DNA from: Periplaneta americana
Lineage: Eukaryota; Arthropoda; Insecta; Blattodea; Blattidae
NCBI RefSeq assembly: GCF_040183065.1
Contig: NC_091119.1
Coordinates: forward strand, 63,474,392-63,538,391
Length of the DNA: 64,000 nt
Direction: 5' to 3'
Below the pieces are notes generated by a model that did no database searches, was not told the DNA's origin, and worked only from the letters and a program-made list of their open reading frames with translations. How positions within the stretch are numbered: position 1 is the stretch's first letter; each line of letters opens with the position of its first letter. This document shows, piece by piece, positions 21,798 through 33,163 of the stretch. Position numbers and translations under genes: made by a program.

Positions 21798-22712
21798 AGA
21801 TATAATATTTTTGCAATTATTTGATGTGAAAGCTTAAGAAGACTCAATAATAAAACTCGGCTTGTAACCTAAAAGTAGGGACGATCCCGACAAAATTGGG
21901 AGTCGGGACAGATGGCAACCCTATAACCTATTACGTCGCGCGGTAAAAGACGGTCATGAATAGGGAGCGGATTCCTGTGTAATTAAATATTCTTTTTGCG
22001 TGTGATAAAACACAATTAACAAAGTTAAAAATTCCGAATATGAAGTTTAAAGTTGAAAACCCGAATTTTATTTCACATAAAAACACATATTTTCACAAAA
22101 AATGATGTAAATATATATTTTCAGGAAATTTATTATAAATACATAAATCTTTGAGTTTTTTTACTTAAATATTTTTTTACAAGAACTTTTAAATATTTTA
22201 AAACTAAATCAATTATATCACTCAAAAGTACGTTATCTTTTTAAGAATTCTTGGTTCTTTTTAAGAAAATATCTTGGTTGCTTCGTGTTTCTAAGCGCTG
22301 TGTGGTGTATCCGTGATACATTTTTTTATCGCCTCAAGTTCTGAGAACTGCTAGGCAGCATATCAGTGATATTATTAGAGAATAAATTAACATGGATCAG
22401 AAGGAGAGATTTCGCAAGACGTAATTAGGAATTATTATTATTGCTGAAGAGGATTTCATTCCACGCTTTGTTTGTGAAACACAACAGATAAGAGCTCGGG
22501 AATAAACATTATTTAATTTAAACAAATCTCTCGCCTCTCGCTCATGCCTATCAAGTAAGGCAATACGTCATGTTGTGATTCCCCGTTATCGGGCCATAAG
22601 CATAAGCTGCGTAATGTAAATGTAGTGGCGTCACTATAGGAAGCTTTTCTCCTACATTGCCAGTCAGTAACTAGAAACATTTACGTTAAGATGTGTGTCT
22701 ATTAGCCCCTTA

Positions 22713-24190
22713 AGATGCCTAAAATCAAATCGAGTTTAAGATCGCGTCTTCAGGAATATGTAGATGAATTTAAAAACATTTTTACTACCGACGGAGAAAG
22801 TGTTATTTTTCCAACCGTGTGATAAAACAGTAGTGCAGATCAGTGCTGTCAGGTAACCCAACACTTGTCTGGAAACAAGCACATTGCCGCTACTTCACGT
22901 GTGCATTCACGGCAAGTGCTAATAGGTGGACCAGCTTCTTCCAACGTAGGACCGTCAAAGTGTTCCCAATATTACTTAGATTTATGCAGAATATTTGTTG
23001 CAGCCGGTATTCCACTCCATAAATTAAATAATGTGGAACTAAAAAATTTCCTGACTAAATGCATCAACATCGAACCTCCTGAGGAACCGACATTAAGGAA
23101 ACATCTCCCAAAATGTTACGAGGAAAATTCGGTCAGTGTGCGAAAGTGAAAAACTGGGGTGAGCATTGACGAAACAACCGATTCAAGTGGTAGAAATGTA
23201 AGAAACGTTGTTGTTGTGTTAAAAATGACAAAATTGCTTGTGAACATTCGTTTTTGCTAGTGTTATAGAAATGCCTGCAGCAAACCATGTCACCGTAGTT
23301 AGATTATTTAACGAAGCTATGCATTTACTATAGCCGAAGGGGGTGAAGCATGACAATGTGTTACTCCTACTTACAGATGATGCAGCGTATATGAAAATAG
23401 CAGCTGAAGGCCTTATAATGATCTTTCCAAAAATGATACATGTAACGTGTGTAGTCCATGCTCTACACAGGTTATGTGAAACTATCCGAGGCCTGTACCT
23501 CAAAGTGGATAACTTGGTATCAAATAGAAAAAAGGTAATCGTTAAATCACCCTCAAGAATTGTTGTGTTCAAACAGAAATATCCAGATCTTCCACTTCCT
23601 CCTTTGCCCGTAGTCACACGCTGGGGTACATGGCTAAGTGCCGTTGTATATTATGCAAACAACTTTGAAAGTTTTGCGTCTGTTGTGAATGAGCTGGACA
23701 AAAACGACGCTTCGTCAATCAATATCCTTCAAGATATACTGAAAGATGGTTGTTTAAAAAGCGATTGGTCTTTCCTATCAGCAAATCTAAGCTGACACCA
23801 TAAAAAAACTCGAAACATCTACAAACCTGTTGTCTGAAACAGTTAGGGAGGTGCGTGCCGTGGAAATTAAACTAGACTCGCTACCAGCTTCAGAAGTACA
23901 AGTAGGCTACTAAGGGACAAATTCCAGAATGTGTTTGGGAAAATCAGTGGATTATAAAAAAAAAGTGTGAAGTTACTCAAGTATTGGAGGGTGTGCCTAT
24001 AGGTGAAATTGAAGATGTGTTTGTGACATTCCTCTCTTTAAATATGCACGTATGACGTCCTGTGATGTGAAAAGATCTTTTTCACAGTAAAAGCCGTTGT
24101 TCAGAGATCATCGACATGCATTTGTGATAGAGAATTTGGAGATGACGTTTCTTCTTCACTCCAATTCTCTGCCAACTACTAGCACTCAAG
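22713..24190 (+). pseudogene. hAT transposase (CGGBP1-like N-terminus), decayed
   Basis: It begins MPKIKSSLRSRLQEYVDEFK, followed by a zinc-finger-like stretch ending QHLSGNKH, as in CGGBP1-related hAT proteins. Later pieces are VSIDETTDSSGRNV, GVKHDNVLLLLTDDAAYMKI, HVTCVVHALHRLCE and PLPPLPVVTRWGTWL (HxxH and RW motifs), then a C-terminal SCDVxRSFSQ-like piece near 24060. Many frameshifts and stops. The open part 23343-23795 is the best preserved. Confidence 0.8.
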
Positions 24191-24355
24191 TGTGGTTGGT
24201 GAGTTAACATTTTTTTTCAAGCTAAGTAAGGTATTTTTGTCATATTTAAAAAATATATATACATTTTTTTTACTTTTAGCAAATATTTTCGTACTTTTTA
24301 GCACATAAAAAAATAAATATATTTAAATTTTTAGCACATAAAAATCCGCTCCCTA

Positions 24356-25388
24356 CAGTCGAGCCGTTCTTATTTCCGGCAGCAAATCACACGACAGCTT
24401 CTGGTCAGCTGACACGCTGCTTCACTGGCAGTGGTTGTCGTCAAGGTTATGCAAACGACATACCGCTTCCCGCTCACGGTGGATGTTACTGCGTTGTCAA
24501 GTCTACCCTTGTACTCTTAACGAAGTTTTAGCACATGTCTAGTCTTAAACATCGAACGAAAAATTATTTCCTACGATAAATAATTAGTAATATATGAATA
24601 CATAATATTATATATTATTGTTATTGTTGATCCTAGCATTCCAGGACACAGAAGACTTACCATGTTGTGCTATAATTAGTTTTTCCGACCATTTGAAGTA
24701 ACGATTTTCGTAAATACAGAAACAATATTAGAAATTACTAAAATGGGAGAAAGCTGTAAAATATAATAAATAAACATTTTTTATGTGAATGAATAACTAA
24801 AACCACACAACCTGTAAATTAAGTAAAATATGTTAGTATTAAAAATTTTGTCATGATAAGTCATTGCTACATAAAAAAAAATTACACGAAGAACTTTGCC
24901 TAACGGTATTGTTCAATTTAGAGGTGCTACGCCTAGATCGCTACAATCATTGTTAGTACCTGCCGCCGCCATAGTTCTCAGTTTATTTTCTTATTTGCCG
25001 GATTGTCCGTACTTCTCTGTCGTTATTTGGGAAACCGTGAACTTGTTCACATTACATGCACCAGCTGTTCATTGCACCACTTGCATTAAAGGCAATAAAC
25101 TACTCTTATTTTACGTTCATTTTCGAAATAATCTCTAACGCTAAGAATCATTTCTCTGCTTTGCGAATTGATGGTCTTCCGACTCCTCCGCGGCATTGTG
25201 ATGCTGAAAACTCAGCGATAACACAGCACTAACAACAATACCGACTGATTGCTCGACAACCAGCTATTAGAACTGCGTCCGTTCACTATTGGCTTGCCAG
25301 AGATTTAGCAACACCGCTATTGCCTACCTTCTTCGCGCCAAAAGTCGAGAAGGCGTGGCCACGCCGGAAATAAGAACGGCTCGACTTG
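24356..25388. mobile_element. 1.03-kb non-coding TA-inserting transposon at the terminus of the hAT
   Basis: The ends are 24-base inverted repeats (agtcgagccgttcttatttc... at 24357 and its complement at 25363-25386), with TA on each side (24354-24355, 25389-25390). The interior holds no transposase. The relative at 17070-17479 shares the end sequence. TA target and ends fit a non-autonomous Tc1/mariner-type family. Confidence 0.85.
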
Positions 25389-25456
25389 TAGTCATGAAAT
25401 TCTGATTGCCTATTGAGCCATAATTTATGTATTGTTGCGTAACTGAATTATAGAAA

Positions 25457-25464
25457 TATAAAAG
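25457..25464 (+). promoter_or_regulatory. TATA-like box upstream of the coiled-coil gene
   Basis: tataaaag lies 45 bases before the ATG at 25509, which would place a start site near 25487 and leave a very short leader. The upstream flank beyond 25398 is a transposon, so little ancestral promoter is left between. No transcript evidence is available. Confidence 0.35.
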
Positions 25465-25508
25465 TTTACAGAAGCTTTTGGTTGTTTGGTACAACGTGTA
25501 TTTGTACA

Positions 25509-25565
25509 ATGGATAAGGATCAGAAAGGAGATGATTATGAAGAGACCATCAAATTATATGCCCAG
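25509..25565 (+). CDS. exon 1 of an unrecognised coiled-coil protein gene
   Basis: ATG in a good context (acaATGG) opens 57 bases, 19 codons (MDKDQKGDDYEETIKLYAQ), ending at a donor cag|gtatta in phase 0. The residues are acidic, then enter a heptad register (Y10, I14, Y17) that continues exactly into exon 2 at 31102 (V21, L24, I28). That continuity, with matching phase 0, is the main evidence. I do not recognise the protein; no function is assigned. The exon is short and could be chance on its own. Confidence 0.5.
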
Positions 25566-27700
25566 GTATTATTAAAATAAGTTAATTTTTATGATTTGCA
25601 AATTATTATTAAAATGCACACTTAGCTACACCAGGTCGGCAGATTACGGAAGTGTGTTTTGTTAATGTCTTGAAGTTCATTGCTCTCCGGATATTTTATA
25701 ATTTCATGCCTTTCTGTGAGTTTAAATATTAAAAACGATATATAGCAGTAATTTTTTATTCTTTGCATTGTGTGTGAAATAAGAATGAAGTGACTGATTT
25801 GTGATAAACTTTTCAAGACATTGTTGTTGATAGGGTCATCTAGGAACATAGAATGTTAACAAATTGATGTGTGCTCCACATATTTCCGTATTTTTTTTAT
25901 ATAATTCTTTTGCACGAAACAAATATTGTTGTGGTTGACGCACCATTATCATTTTTCTTTTTTCTTCTTAGCTTTCATTGATTCTTTACTTAATTTTTTT
26001 TCTTCTGTAAACTGCCATTGTTTGTTTGTGTATTTGTTTGCCTTTTTTCTTACTCTTGTAGCTCTCATCTTCTATTTGTTCTTGTATTGTTTTGTATGCT
26101 TTGTCTAATGGCAGCCTCTAATTTGAGGAAGCTTTGATAAATAAATACCAGATTATAATTACTTCAATCCTGTAACTAAGGTTAACAAACCATTTTAATC
26201 TCTCTGAACTTTTGTTACATATAATATTTTTATTACGGAATAACACGACCATTATTTACATTAAAATTCATGTTGTAATCTAATTATAAACATGTACAAC
26301 GTTGATACTCAATCTATTAATGAATTTCAATTCTTAATATATCATAAGTTATGCAAATCAGCTTCGGGAATTAACATACACGTTGGGAAAGCTCACACTG
26401 AAAACAGAGATACGTAGAGGGAGAAATACGTCTAAATAACTTAATAGCCTATATTGAGACTCCGTGCTTTACAGGATTTTATAACATTCTTCCTGGAAGT
26501 TTTAAAACAGTGTGATATAAAATTTGTTCTGTGCTATGTCTGATCAATGTGACGGGAAAGATAGATGTGATTTTTTGCGGAAAGTACTATGAGAGTGTAA
26601 AAATATTTAAGTAAAGCACATCCTGAGCAGTACCGGTACAGGACTAATATTGGAAACGTTATAATGGTGAACATGAAAATGTAAAAGGAACTACCGTACT
26701 GAAGAGAATGCTATTATAAATCCTCAGCTGAGTATTAAAATCATTTTACGACCAGTGGGCAAACCAGGTACAGTAATGCCATATAATACTCGATCTATTT
26801 ATTTTCATTAAAAACCTCATAGCGGACATTACAATTCATGCAATATGATGAATAATGCAATGTACCATGTACGGGTATGTGATAAAAGAAGAAGAATGTA
26901 TAACTTATTTCTTAACCACATGGAATTCTGAAAAACACTTGTCACGTAGGGGTATTTCACATCAATAGCATGCCTTGATTGTTTTATTGCGAGATCCTAC
27001 ACATCAGTTATGAAGTTGCCATATCAGCCATATAGCTTATCCTCTACAATCAACTCTCACAGATGAAGAAATATGTTATTTCATTTGGTCTGTGCACTGT
27101 TGGTCCTATTTGAAGCGGAGCTGTGCTGTACTTCTGTTGTGGTGCTGGAACACCGCTTCTTCAAAATATTGGCATGTTTGTTGTAATAGATTCCAACTCT
27201 ATAATTCATTTGAAATGTTGTTGTCCATTAGGTGTACTCCCCCAATATTTCGGTTGCAATTGCAAATAGTAATAGTTTGAGGTATTTCTATCCTTTTTCT
27301 CTATTTGAAGGGAAGTATATTTGCCTTTTGAATAGGTACAGCTGCACTTTGATTGGATAACACTGTGACCACAGCATTGTCTTTCCACCTGATTGCAGAA
27401 ATGTTAGGTGAATATTTCTTATGTCCCAGCCACTATAGAAACTTGATAAAATACCTTGTAGTAGTATTATAGTATTGATTAGTAGAAATTGATGTGATCA
27501 CTGGGAGAGCTGTAAGTCCACCCAACCTGCCCTAAATATATGTACCTTACTTATATACGGTACGAAAATCATCGAGCGTGAACGAAGAATACCGCCATAT
27601 TTCTTTAATGTAACAGTGGGATTCAGTGTCGCCAACATAGTAATAATACTACACACCTAATCAAACATAACCTAACCTGTCTCATAACACTCACTTAATC

Positions 27701-27722
27701 AAACCTAACCTAACCTAACCTG
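27701..27722. repeat. short interstitial telomere-like repeat, (CCTAA)4
   Basis: aacctaacctaacctaacct is four units of CCTAA, the complement of the insect telomere repeat TTAGG; a shorter form lies at 27669-27678. Too short to be telomeric; it may reflect break repair or chance. Confidence 0.6.
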
Positions 27723-27912
27723 TCACATAATACTACACACCTGTAGTAACATTCCTCACATTTAGTATCATTTCGTTTTCAAGTATTGCCGGCTCAACCA
27801 ATCGTGTTGGTTGCTATCTAGTGGAAGTGGATCGTAGAAGAAGAATATGGCGACCTTCATAATAATTACATTTTACATGTTTCGTGATATACTAAATGTG
27901 TTAATGTAGTAA

Positions 27913-27916
<4 letters not shown>

Positions 27917-27969
<53 letters not shown>
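27917..27969. repeat. (TA)n microsatellite
   Basis: A run of about 26 pure ta units, continuing slightly imperfectly to 27981. Confidence 0.95.
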
Positions 27970-27975
<6 letters not shown>

Positions 27976-28217
27976 GTATATACAGTAAGATTTGAAATAT
28001 GTTGTGGTTGTGATAAAAGTATTGAAAATTAGTTTATAGCACCACATTGGCAGTGATAAAAGTATGCAATATTCGTTGAGTGGCTGTTGGATGCTCTAGA
28101 TCAGACGTGGGCATTTAAAGAGATACGCCGTACTACTCTGATTGCTGCAACACGCATCACCTGTTAACGTAATACTCAGCGGTGGATCGCGTGAAGTATT
28201 GAAACACGGAACGTTAA

Positions 28218-29038
28218 GGGGAGAGGATGGTATTTTTTATGAAAAAAGACAAAAATTTTTAAAGAAAAAATTCTTTAAAATACCCTGTGATATGTGTGGA
28301 TCGCCGTTTTTAAACTTCCTGCATTATGGATTTTTAAATCACTCGCCCACTTTTATTGTTGTTTCCGGTAAATTAAATTAAAAAAAAAAGTTTTCTTTAA
28401 AATACCCTTTGATATGTGTGGAATGCATTGCATAACCTTTTGTGGGCATTTGTGCCCTTATCGGATGTTGAGACGTCATTTTTAAACTTCCTGCGCTATG
28501 GATTTTTAAATCACACGCCGGCTTTTATCGGTTTCCATTAACTTCATTTTTATTGCTACATTGCCAGACAAAATGGATATAATTTCTGAACTATTAAAGA
28601 TACATGCAAGAAATTTAGAACACACATTCTTTAGACTATTACAAAACTTTTCTCTGTAACAGAATTTTGTTAATTGATTTCATTTTAAAAATACGTCCGT
28701 TTGTTTGCAAGAAAGGAAATCAGAAAATTGTTATTAAATTTTAATTGTTTATCTTACAAACGTAGGGACTAATATCAAAATTCTGTTACAGACAGTTTGT
28801 AGAACATACTTTTGCAAATACATTGCAAAAACTGTTTGAATCTATCTTTAAAAACGGTTTAGATATATCGGTTTTATTACAATCCTGCATTGGGTATTTT
28901 TTTTTCACATTTGGGTCCCCAAATAATTTTTTTTTTTATTTTATTTGGTTGAGTTGCCACAGCTATGAGCTCTCTACAGACAAAAAATTAATAATTTACA
29001 CAAATAGAAAAAAGTTTTAAAAAATACCATCTCTCCCC
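28218..29038. mobile_element. TTAA-flanked MITE, piggyBac-like
   Basis: Ends ggggagaggatggtattttt and, read inward from the right, ggggagagatggtatttttt are inverted repeats flanked by TTAA on both sides (28214-28217, 29039-29042). TTAA duplication is the hallmark of piggyBac transposition. Inside, a unit with ttctttaaaatacccngtga ... ggatttttaaatcac occurs twice (about 28268-28345 and 28394-28515). No transposase is present. Confidence 0.8.
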
Positions 29039-29042
29039 TTAA

Positions 29043-29487
29043 GTAATTAAGCAGGACAAAAAGATACAGTTTTCTGAATGTTATTTTTATGTATATGGGC
29101 AATGAAAGAAAACAAATTTTCCAAAACAAATACAAACTATTTCACAAAAAGCTGAAACATGACCGTATTTCTAATTTAAACAATTACTGTAAAACCTTAT
29201 AAAATGACATAAAACGTACAAATTCCACAACAGTTAAAATGTACGTACTGCCATAATCTGAACCTATTTGTGTTGAAAGGGCATCAATCACTAATTTGCA
29301 TCACTTGAAAATAAAATTAAGGAACTTATGAAAAAAAAACAGATTCTTAACAAAATATCAAGCATATTACTAAGAAACAGAAAAAAACAACAATTAGGCT
29401 ATTTTTTACTGTATATTTTACTGTAGTTCTTTGTTGTTTTTGTCAATTTACGTCAATTAACTCAGACCTTTAAAAGAAGGGACTCAT
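29043..29487. other. no gene seen
   Basis: AT-rich intron sequence; probably further decay of the hAT remnant that follows, without clear motifs. Confidence 0.3.
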
Positions 29488-30260
29488 TTATTTTTCGTCA
29501 CGTAAATCAGTAAATGTTTGAAAATTTGAAGTTATGCCAGACATTGCAATTGTGAACTGATGGAATAAATTTTCGTCTGAAATGGGTGATCTTGATTTGG
29601 ATTTTACAATGGCCAACTCAGAAAACAACTGTTCACAAGTATAGGTTGAGCCAAACATAGAAACAATTTTCATAACAAAACTCCGAAGATGTGGATATTT
29701 TACTTATATATATTGTATATAGTAGAAGAACTTCTAACTGAAGGTCTAATCTTACACATTAATCATTAACGGAGAATGAATTAGCAAATAACAGAAATTC
29801 ATTATCTAATTTCTTAAAATCACTGAATCTTTTGTCGGTGAATTCATTTATTACATTTTCCAATATTTGATAGAAGTGGCGATATTGAAGACGGAAAATG
29901 ATAAAATTCTCTCCGATTTAACTGCATCAGAAGTAGACGCAGTTGTAACACAAACAGCTTTAATTCATCGTACATGTGTATGATATTTTTATCTTTTCCT
30001 TGAAGAGAAATGCTGAAATCGTTAAGAGTATTGTTAATGTTGCACAGAAAAGCCAAATCAATGACCCACCTCTCGTCTGTCAATTCATTTATCGTTTCAC
30101 CCTGAAAAGGAAACAGATTATGATTATATCGTCGGTTTACATGCAAAACACATTTAGTCATAAATATTCTGAGAAAAAGGCGTAAGTATTGTACATACTG
30201 CATATGTATCAACTTAGAATTGGAAAATAAAATAAAATTAAAAATAAATAACTTACTCAT
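29488..30260 (-). pseudogene. hAT transposase remnant, GTF2IRD2-like
   Basis: Two minus-strand pieces fit the C-terminal half of this hAT group: INELTDERWVIDLAFLCNI with NTLNDFSISLQGKDKNI (near 30000-30110), and IVSMFGSTYTCEQLFSELA (near 29620-29670). They are in the correct order but separated by frame breaks. GTF2IRD2 itself is a host gene that captured such a transposase; here context and decay argue for a plain TE remnant. Confidence 0.7.
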
Positions 30261-31101
30261 ATTAATACTATATTGAGGATTCAGTTTTGTTGGAATAAAA
30301 ACGCCTTTTTCTCAGACATAATATTTTTGACTTAATGTGTTTTGCTCGTAAACCGACGATATTATTACGTTACTACTACTTACTACACACCACCCACTGG
30401 GTCGAAAATGACCCAGGTCTCGCTGCATTGTAGAAAACATCGTGTAATTATTTCTAACCTAGGGACATATAGGCTAGTCTTATATTCCTTAGCTCAAAAT
30501 GTGTGATGGTTTATTATCAACTTTGAATCATTTGGGTACAACTGTAGCGCTAAATGCAAAGTGTAATAATGCAGAGTTGTGACCACAACAATGCTCAATG
30601 CGGGAAGATAGAAATGATACGCAGTAGTGTAAATAACAATCTCAACAATAACAAGAAAAAATACCTTTAATAAAGGAAATGAAACTAAAATTTCTGGGTG
30701 GGTCGAAAATGACCCAGTGGGCATAAATGGGTTAAACCTGGGTGTTTTTCTGACTACATTTCTTGTGCTGATGTGCCTAATGACGCACTGCTGGTGTAGC
30801 AGAGTAGGCCTAATGTCTAGATATTGGTAATGGTAATAAAGTCAGTCTCTGATGCTTATGAACCACAGTACAGAACAGAAAGCGATAAGGCTTATCATTC
30901 ACTGAAAAAATCAAAGTTTCTGATATCTATAGACGTTGATGGTTCTGAAGATGTTGGAAGGCTTGTAATTCCAAGCCACTGGTGCATACCTGAATACTAC
31001 TGCAGGAGGACGTGAAAGCAATTTTAACTGATTTATTTTCCTTCTATCAAGTGACTCATAAAAGTGTACTGGATTATAATTGTCCTGGTTTCATTTGACA
31101 G
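30261..31101. other. intron; possible second TTAA-type element end
   Basis: cccactgggtcgaaaatgac at 30393 and its inverted form ending gggcataaatgggttaa at 30737 flank about 350 bases. The right end (ttaacccatttatgccc read inward) looks like a piggyBac terminus, but the left lacks TTAA. A 63-codon plus-strand ORF at 30824-31015 resembles nothing I know. Confidence 0.35.
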
Positions 31102-31185
31102 GAGGTGGATCGTTTAAGGTTCCAGATCTCGCTTAGAGACAAGCAAATCAAGATCCTTAGAGGAGTCATTAAAGAGCAAGTTATG
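31102..31185 (+). CDS. exon 2 of the unrecognised coiled-coil protein gene
   Basis: Acceptor tttcatttgacag, then 84 open bases (28 codons, phase 0 to 0), then donor atg|gtaaga. The residues begin EVDRLRFQISLRDKQIK and end VIKEQVM. Hydrophobic positions V2, L5, I9, I16, L19 and I23 follow a 3-4 heptad pattern. The register joins exon 1 (Y17 to V21) and exon 3 (to Y and L9 of exon 3) without a slip. Splice sites of this quality around a heptad-perfect peptide are unlikely by chance. The next exon found is 26.9 kb away, so further phase 0-0 exons between are possible. Confidence 0.62.
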
Positions 31186-31376
31186 GTAAGAATAAACATG
31201 AGTATATAGTATATACTGGACTTTTTTAGTAAATACTCTTGTTAGTAAGAATAAAAACATTTGAGTACCTACTCATTTTTATTACATACTCATAACATGG
31301 AAGAATAGTAGAATATACTCAAGCGTCCATCTTGTACAGAATATATACTCATGCTTGATAAGAATAAAAGCTAGTA

Positions 31377-32021
31377 CAGGGAATATTAAAAGTTCGGTAA
31401 CACTTTCAATATTTTTATTTATTTTATATTTTATAGCACTTTCAAACACACGTCAGTTTAAAGTCAAACTCTCAAAGTTTCGAATACTACCACATAATTG
31501 CATAATTTACCGACAGTTAGCGTTAGCTGGCGTTAGTTACAACATGGCGAATACTGGCGCTGAGCGAGGTTTCTGCGTGTTACAATATCATACACACATT
31601 TCCATAATGCAGTTCGTGCTTACCTGAATATGGAGATGTCTGATCGTTGGATAGGACGTGCTGGAGTAAAGGACAGATGTTTCATGACATGGCCACCAAG
31701 GTCACCCGATATGACTGCATGTGACTTTTTTCTATGGGGTACCTAAAGGACCGTGTGTTTGTACCGCCTTTGTCACTTGATTTAGGGGAACTAAAAACCA
31801 GAATTAGAGAAGCTGCCGCCACGGTCACAGAGGATATGTTGAAAAGGGTATGGGAAGAGTTTGATTATCGTTTGGACATCTGCCGAGTCTCTCGTGGTTC
31901 ACACATTGAATCTCTGTAAGGTGTAAACAGAACTTTGAGAGTTTGACTTTAAAACTGTCAATATTTTATTACACAAAAACTACTAATGATGAAAGTGTTA
32001 TCGGACTTTTGATATGCCCTG
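31377..32021 (+). mobile_element. mariner-like deletion derivative, 645 bp
   Basis: Ends cagggaatattaaaagttcg and, inward from the right, cagggcatatcaaaagtccg are inverted repeats, with TA at 31375-31376 and 32022-32023. A second inner inverted repeat (aaagtcaaactctcaaagtt at 31461 and its complement at 31932) is present. The transposase start (MANTGAERGFCVLQYHTH near 31544) is joined to the C-terminal end (TWPPRSPDMTACDFFLWG near 31688), so most of the middle is deleted. It resembles the element at 11840-12851 in motif. Confidence 0.85.
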
Positions 32022-32389
32022 TATATTCTCATATTTATAAGTTCGTTCTCATGTTATTCTGAGCATGGTTTGTAGCAGGCTCAATTCTGAGTATTTGTTG
32101 ATCTGTGTTCAGTTTAAAGTTATTGAATTATTTATTTATTTCTCCATTATCAAGATTTACAAAAAGCAAAACACAAACCACTACAGCATGCGGATAGCAT
32201 GTGAAAAAAAAAAAAAAAAAAAAAACTGAGCATCACAGTGCAATGTGGTCAAAGAGGATAGGTAACACGAGTATATATTAACTTTTAAACGATCAAGAAG
32301 GCTGTAGGAATGAGTATTCGCGTTAGGTAGAAAGTTTTTGTTCTTACGAAAATGAGTGTGTTCTAGTGGTTACGAGTATATATTGTATT
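32022..32389. other. no gene seen
   Basis: AT-rich intron sequence with a poly-A run at 32204-32225. No second copies or motifs were recognised. Confidence 0.4.
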
Positions 32390-33004
32390 GTATTGTATTT
32401 ATTAACATTCCATGGTATTCATACATTGCTTTACAGCTAGAATATGGAACAAGTCAAAAAACTTAATACTATTATAAAGTCTTAATTTATAGTCACAGTC
32501 TTGATGAAATATAGGGTAAAGTTGCCTATTTCTGTGATACCCCTAATCCCGTGATACTTTTTTAAATGGAATGTCAGTCAAAGCTTTGCCATTCGAACAT
32601 TGCGCCAGACATCTTTCTCGAAAGAGTGCATCTTTCGCCTACTTTTGAGTTATCGGTGAACTTCCTAGCAAGATACCCAACCCCGTGACATTCAGTGAAA
32701 AAACCTATCACGGAATTAGGAGTATCACGAAATTAGGCAACTTTACCCTATAAGACGAGATTTGCAATATTATAGTCTACTACTGCAACAAATAGTTTTA
32801 GTATCAATTTCATGAAGTGTTATTAAATGACATGAATTCACCTACAGAATAGAAGGCGTGAGAAATTAGGGACTTCTTTAATTTGGCCCTAAATAATCTT
32901 ATGTTTTGAGTTTCATTTTTTATATCGATAGGGAGGCTATTAAAAATTTTTACTGTCATATAACCAGGGGCGGTTCTTCCATAAGAGCTGCGGAGCTGCA
33001 GCAC
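32390..33004 (-). pseudogene. LINE 3' end with (ATACA)n tail, split by a MITE
   Basis: The minus-strand frame at 32810-33004 ends with YGRTAPGYMTVKIFNSLPID and SHAFYSVGEFMSFN, the extreme C-terminus of a Jockey-like RT protein. Its 3' UTR runs left to a pentanucleotide tail (tgtat on plus, 32379-32400). A 239-bp MITE interrupts the UTR. Confidence 0.65.
32512..32750. mobile_element. 239-bp TA-inserting MITE inside a LINE 3' UTR
   Basis: Inverted ends tagggtaaagttgcctattt and (from the right) tagggtaaagttgcctaatt extend imperfectly for about 50 bases. TA on both sides (32510-32511, 32751-32752). Non-coding. Confidence 0.85.
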
Positions 33005-33163
33005 TCCCTACTTTGACAGGAAAATAGAAATAATATTTATTTTAATTTGTAGAAGAATTGTTACAACTTTTATTGGTAAATTGCTTTATTTCATCTGGCC
33101 GGGAATATGTAGGCTTACTATTATTTTATGCATAATCTTTTTGCGCGTCGACTGTACTGGAAT
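33005..33163. other. spacer holding the P-element target site
   Basis: The target duplication copy actggaat is at 33156-33163. A hAT-like end (caggggcggttcttcc) lies at 32967 just left of here, without a partner. Confidence 0.4.

Larger units (their letters stand above)
21961..25390 (+). mobile_element. hAT element with 8-bp target duplication, ends split by a second transposon
   Basis: The left end tagggagcggatt follows gtcatgaa (21953-21960). The matching right end ...aatccgctccc reaches 24353. The expected target copy gtcatgaa appears only at 25391-25398, because a TA-inserting element (24356-25388) sits in the last two bases (TA) of the hAT. Removing that element restores ccgctccc-ta-gtcatgaa. 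The interior carries a decayed transposase. The whole lies 60 bases upstream of a TATA-like box and first exon of a host gene. Confidence 0.85.
25566..28217 (+). other. intron 1 of the coiled-coil gene (first part); no exon seen
   Basis: AT-rich, no recognisable gene. It contains a TTAGG-type motif at 27701-27722 and a (TA)n run at 27917-27969. Short ORFs are low-complexity. Confidence 0.4.

Noticed and set aside
30824..31015. 63-codon ORF as an extra exon of the coiled-coil gene
   Set aside because: It ends in a stop before exon 2, lacks a donor and does not fit the heptad register.
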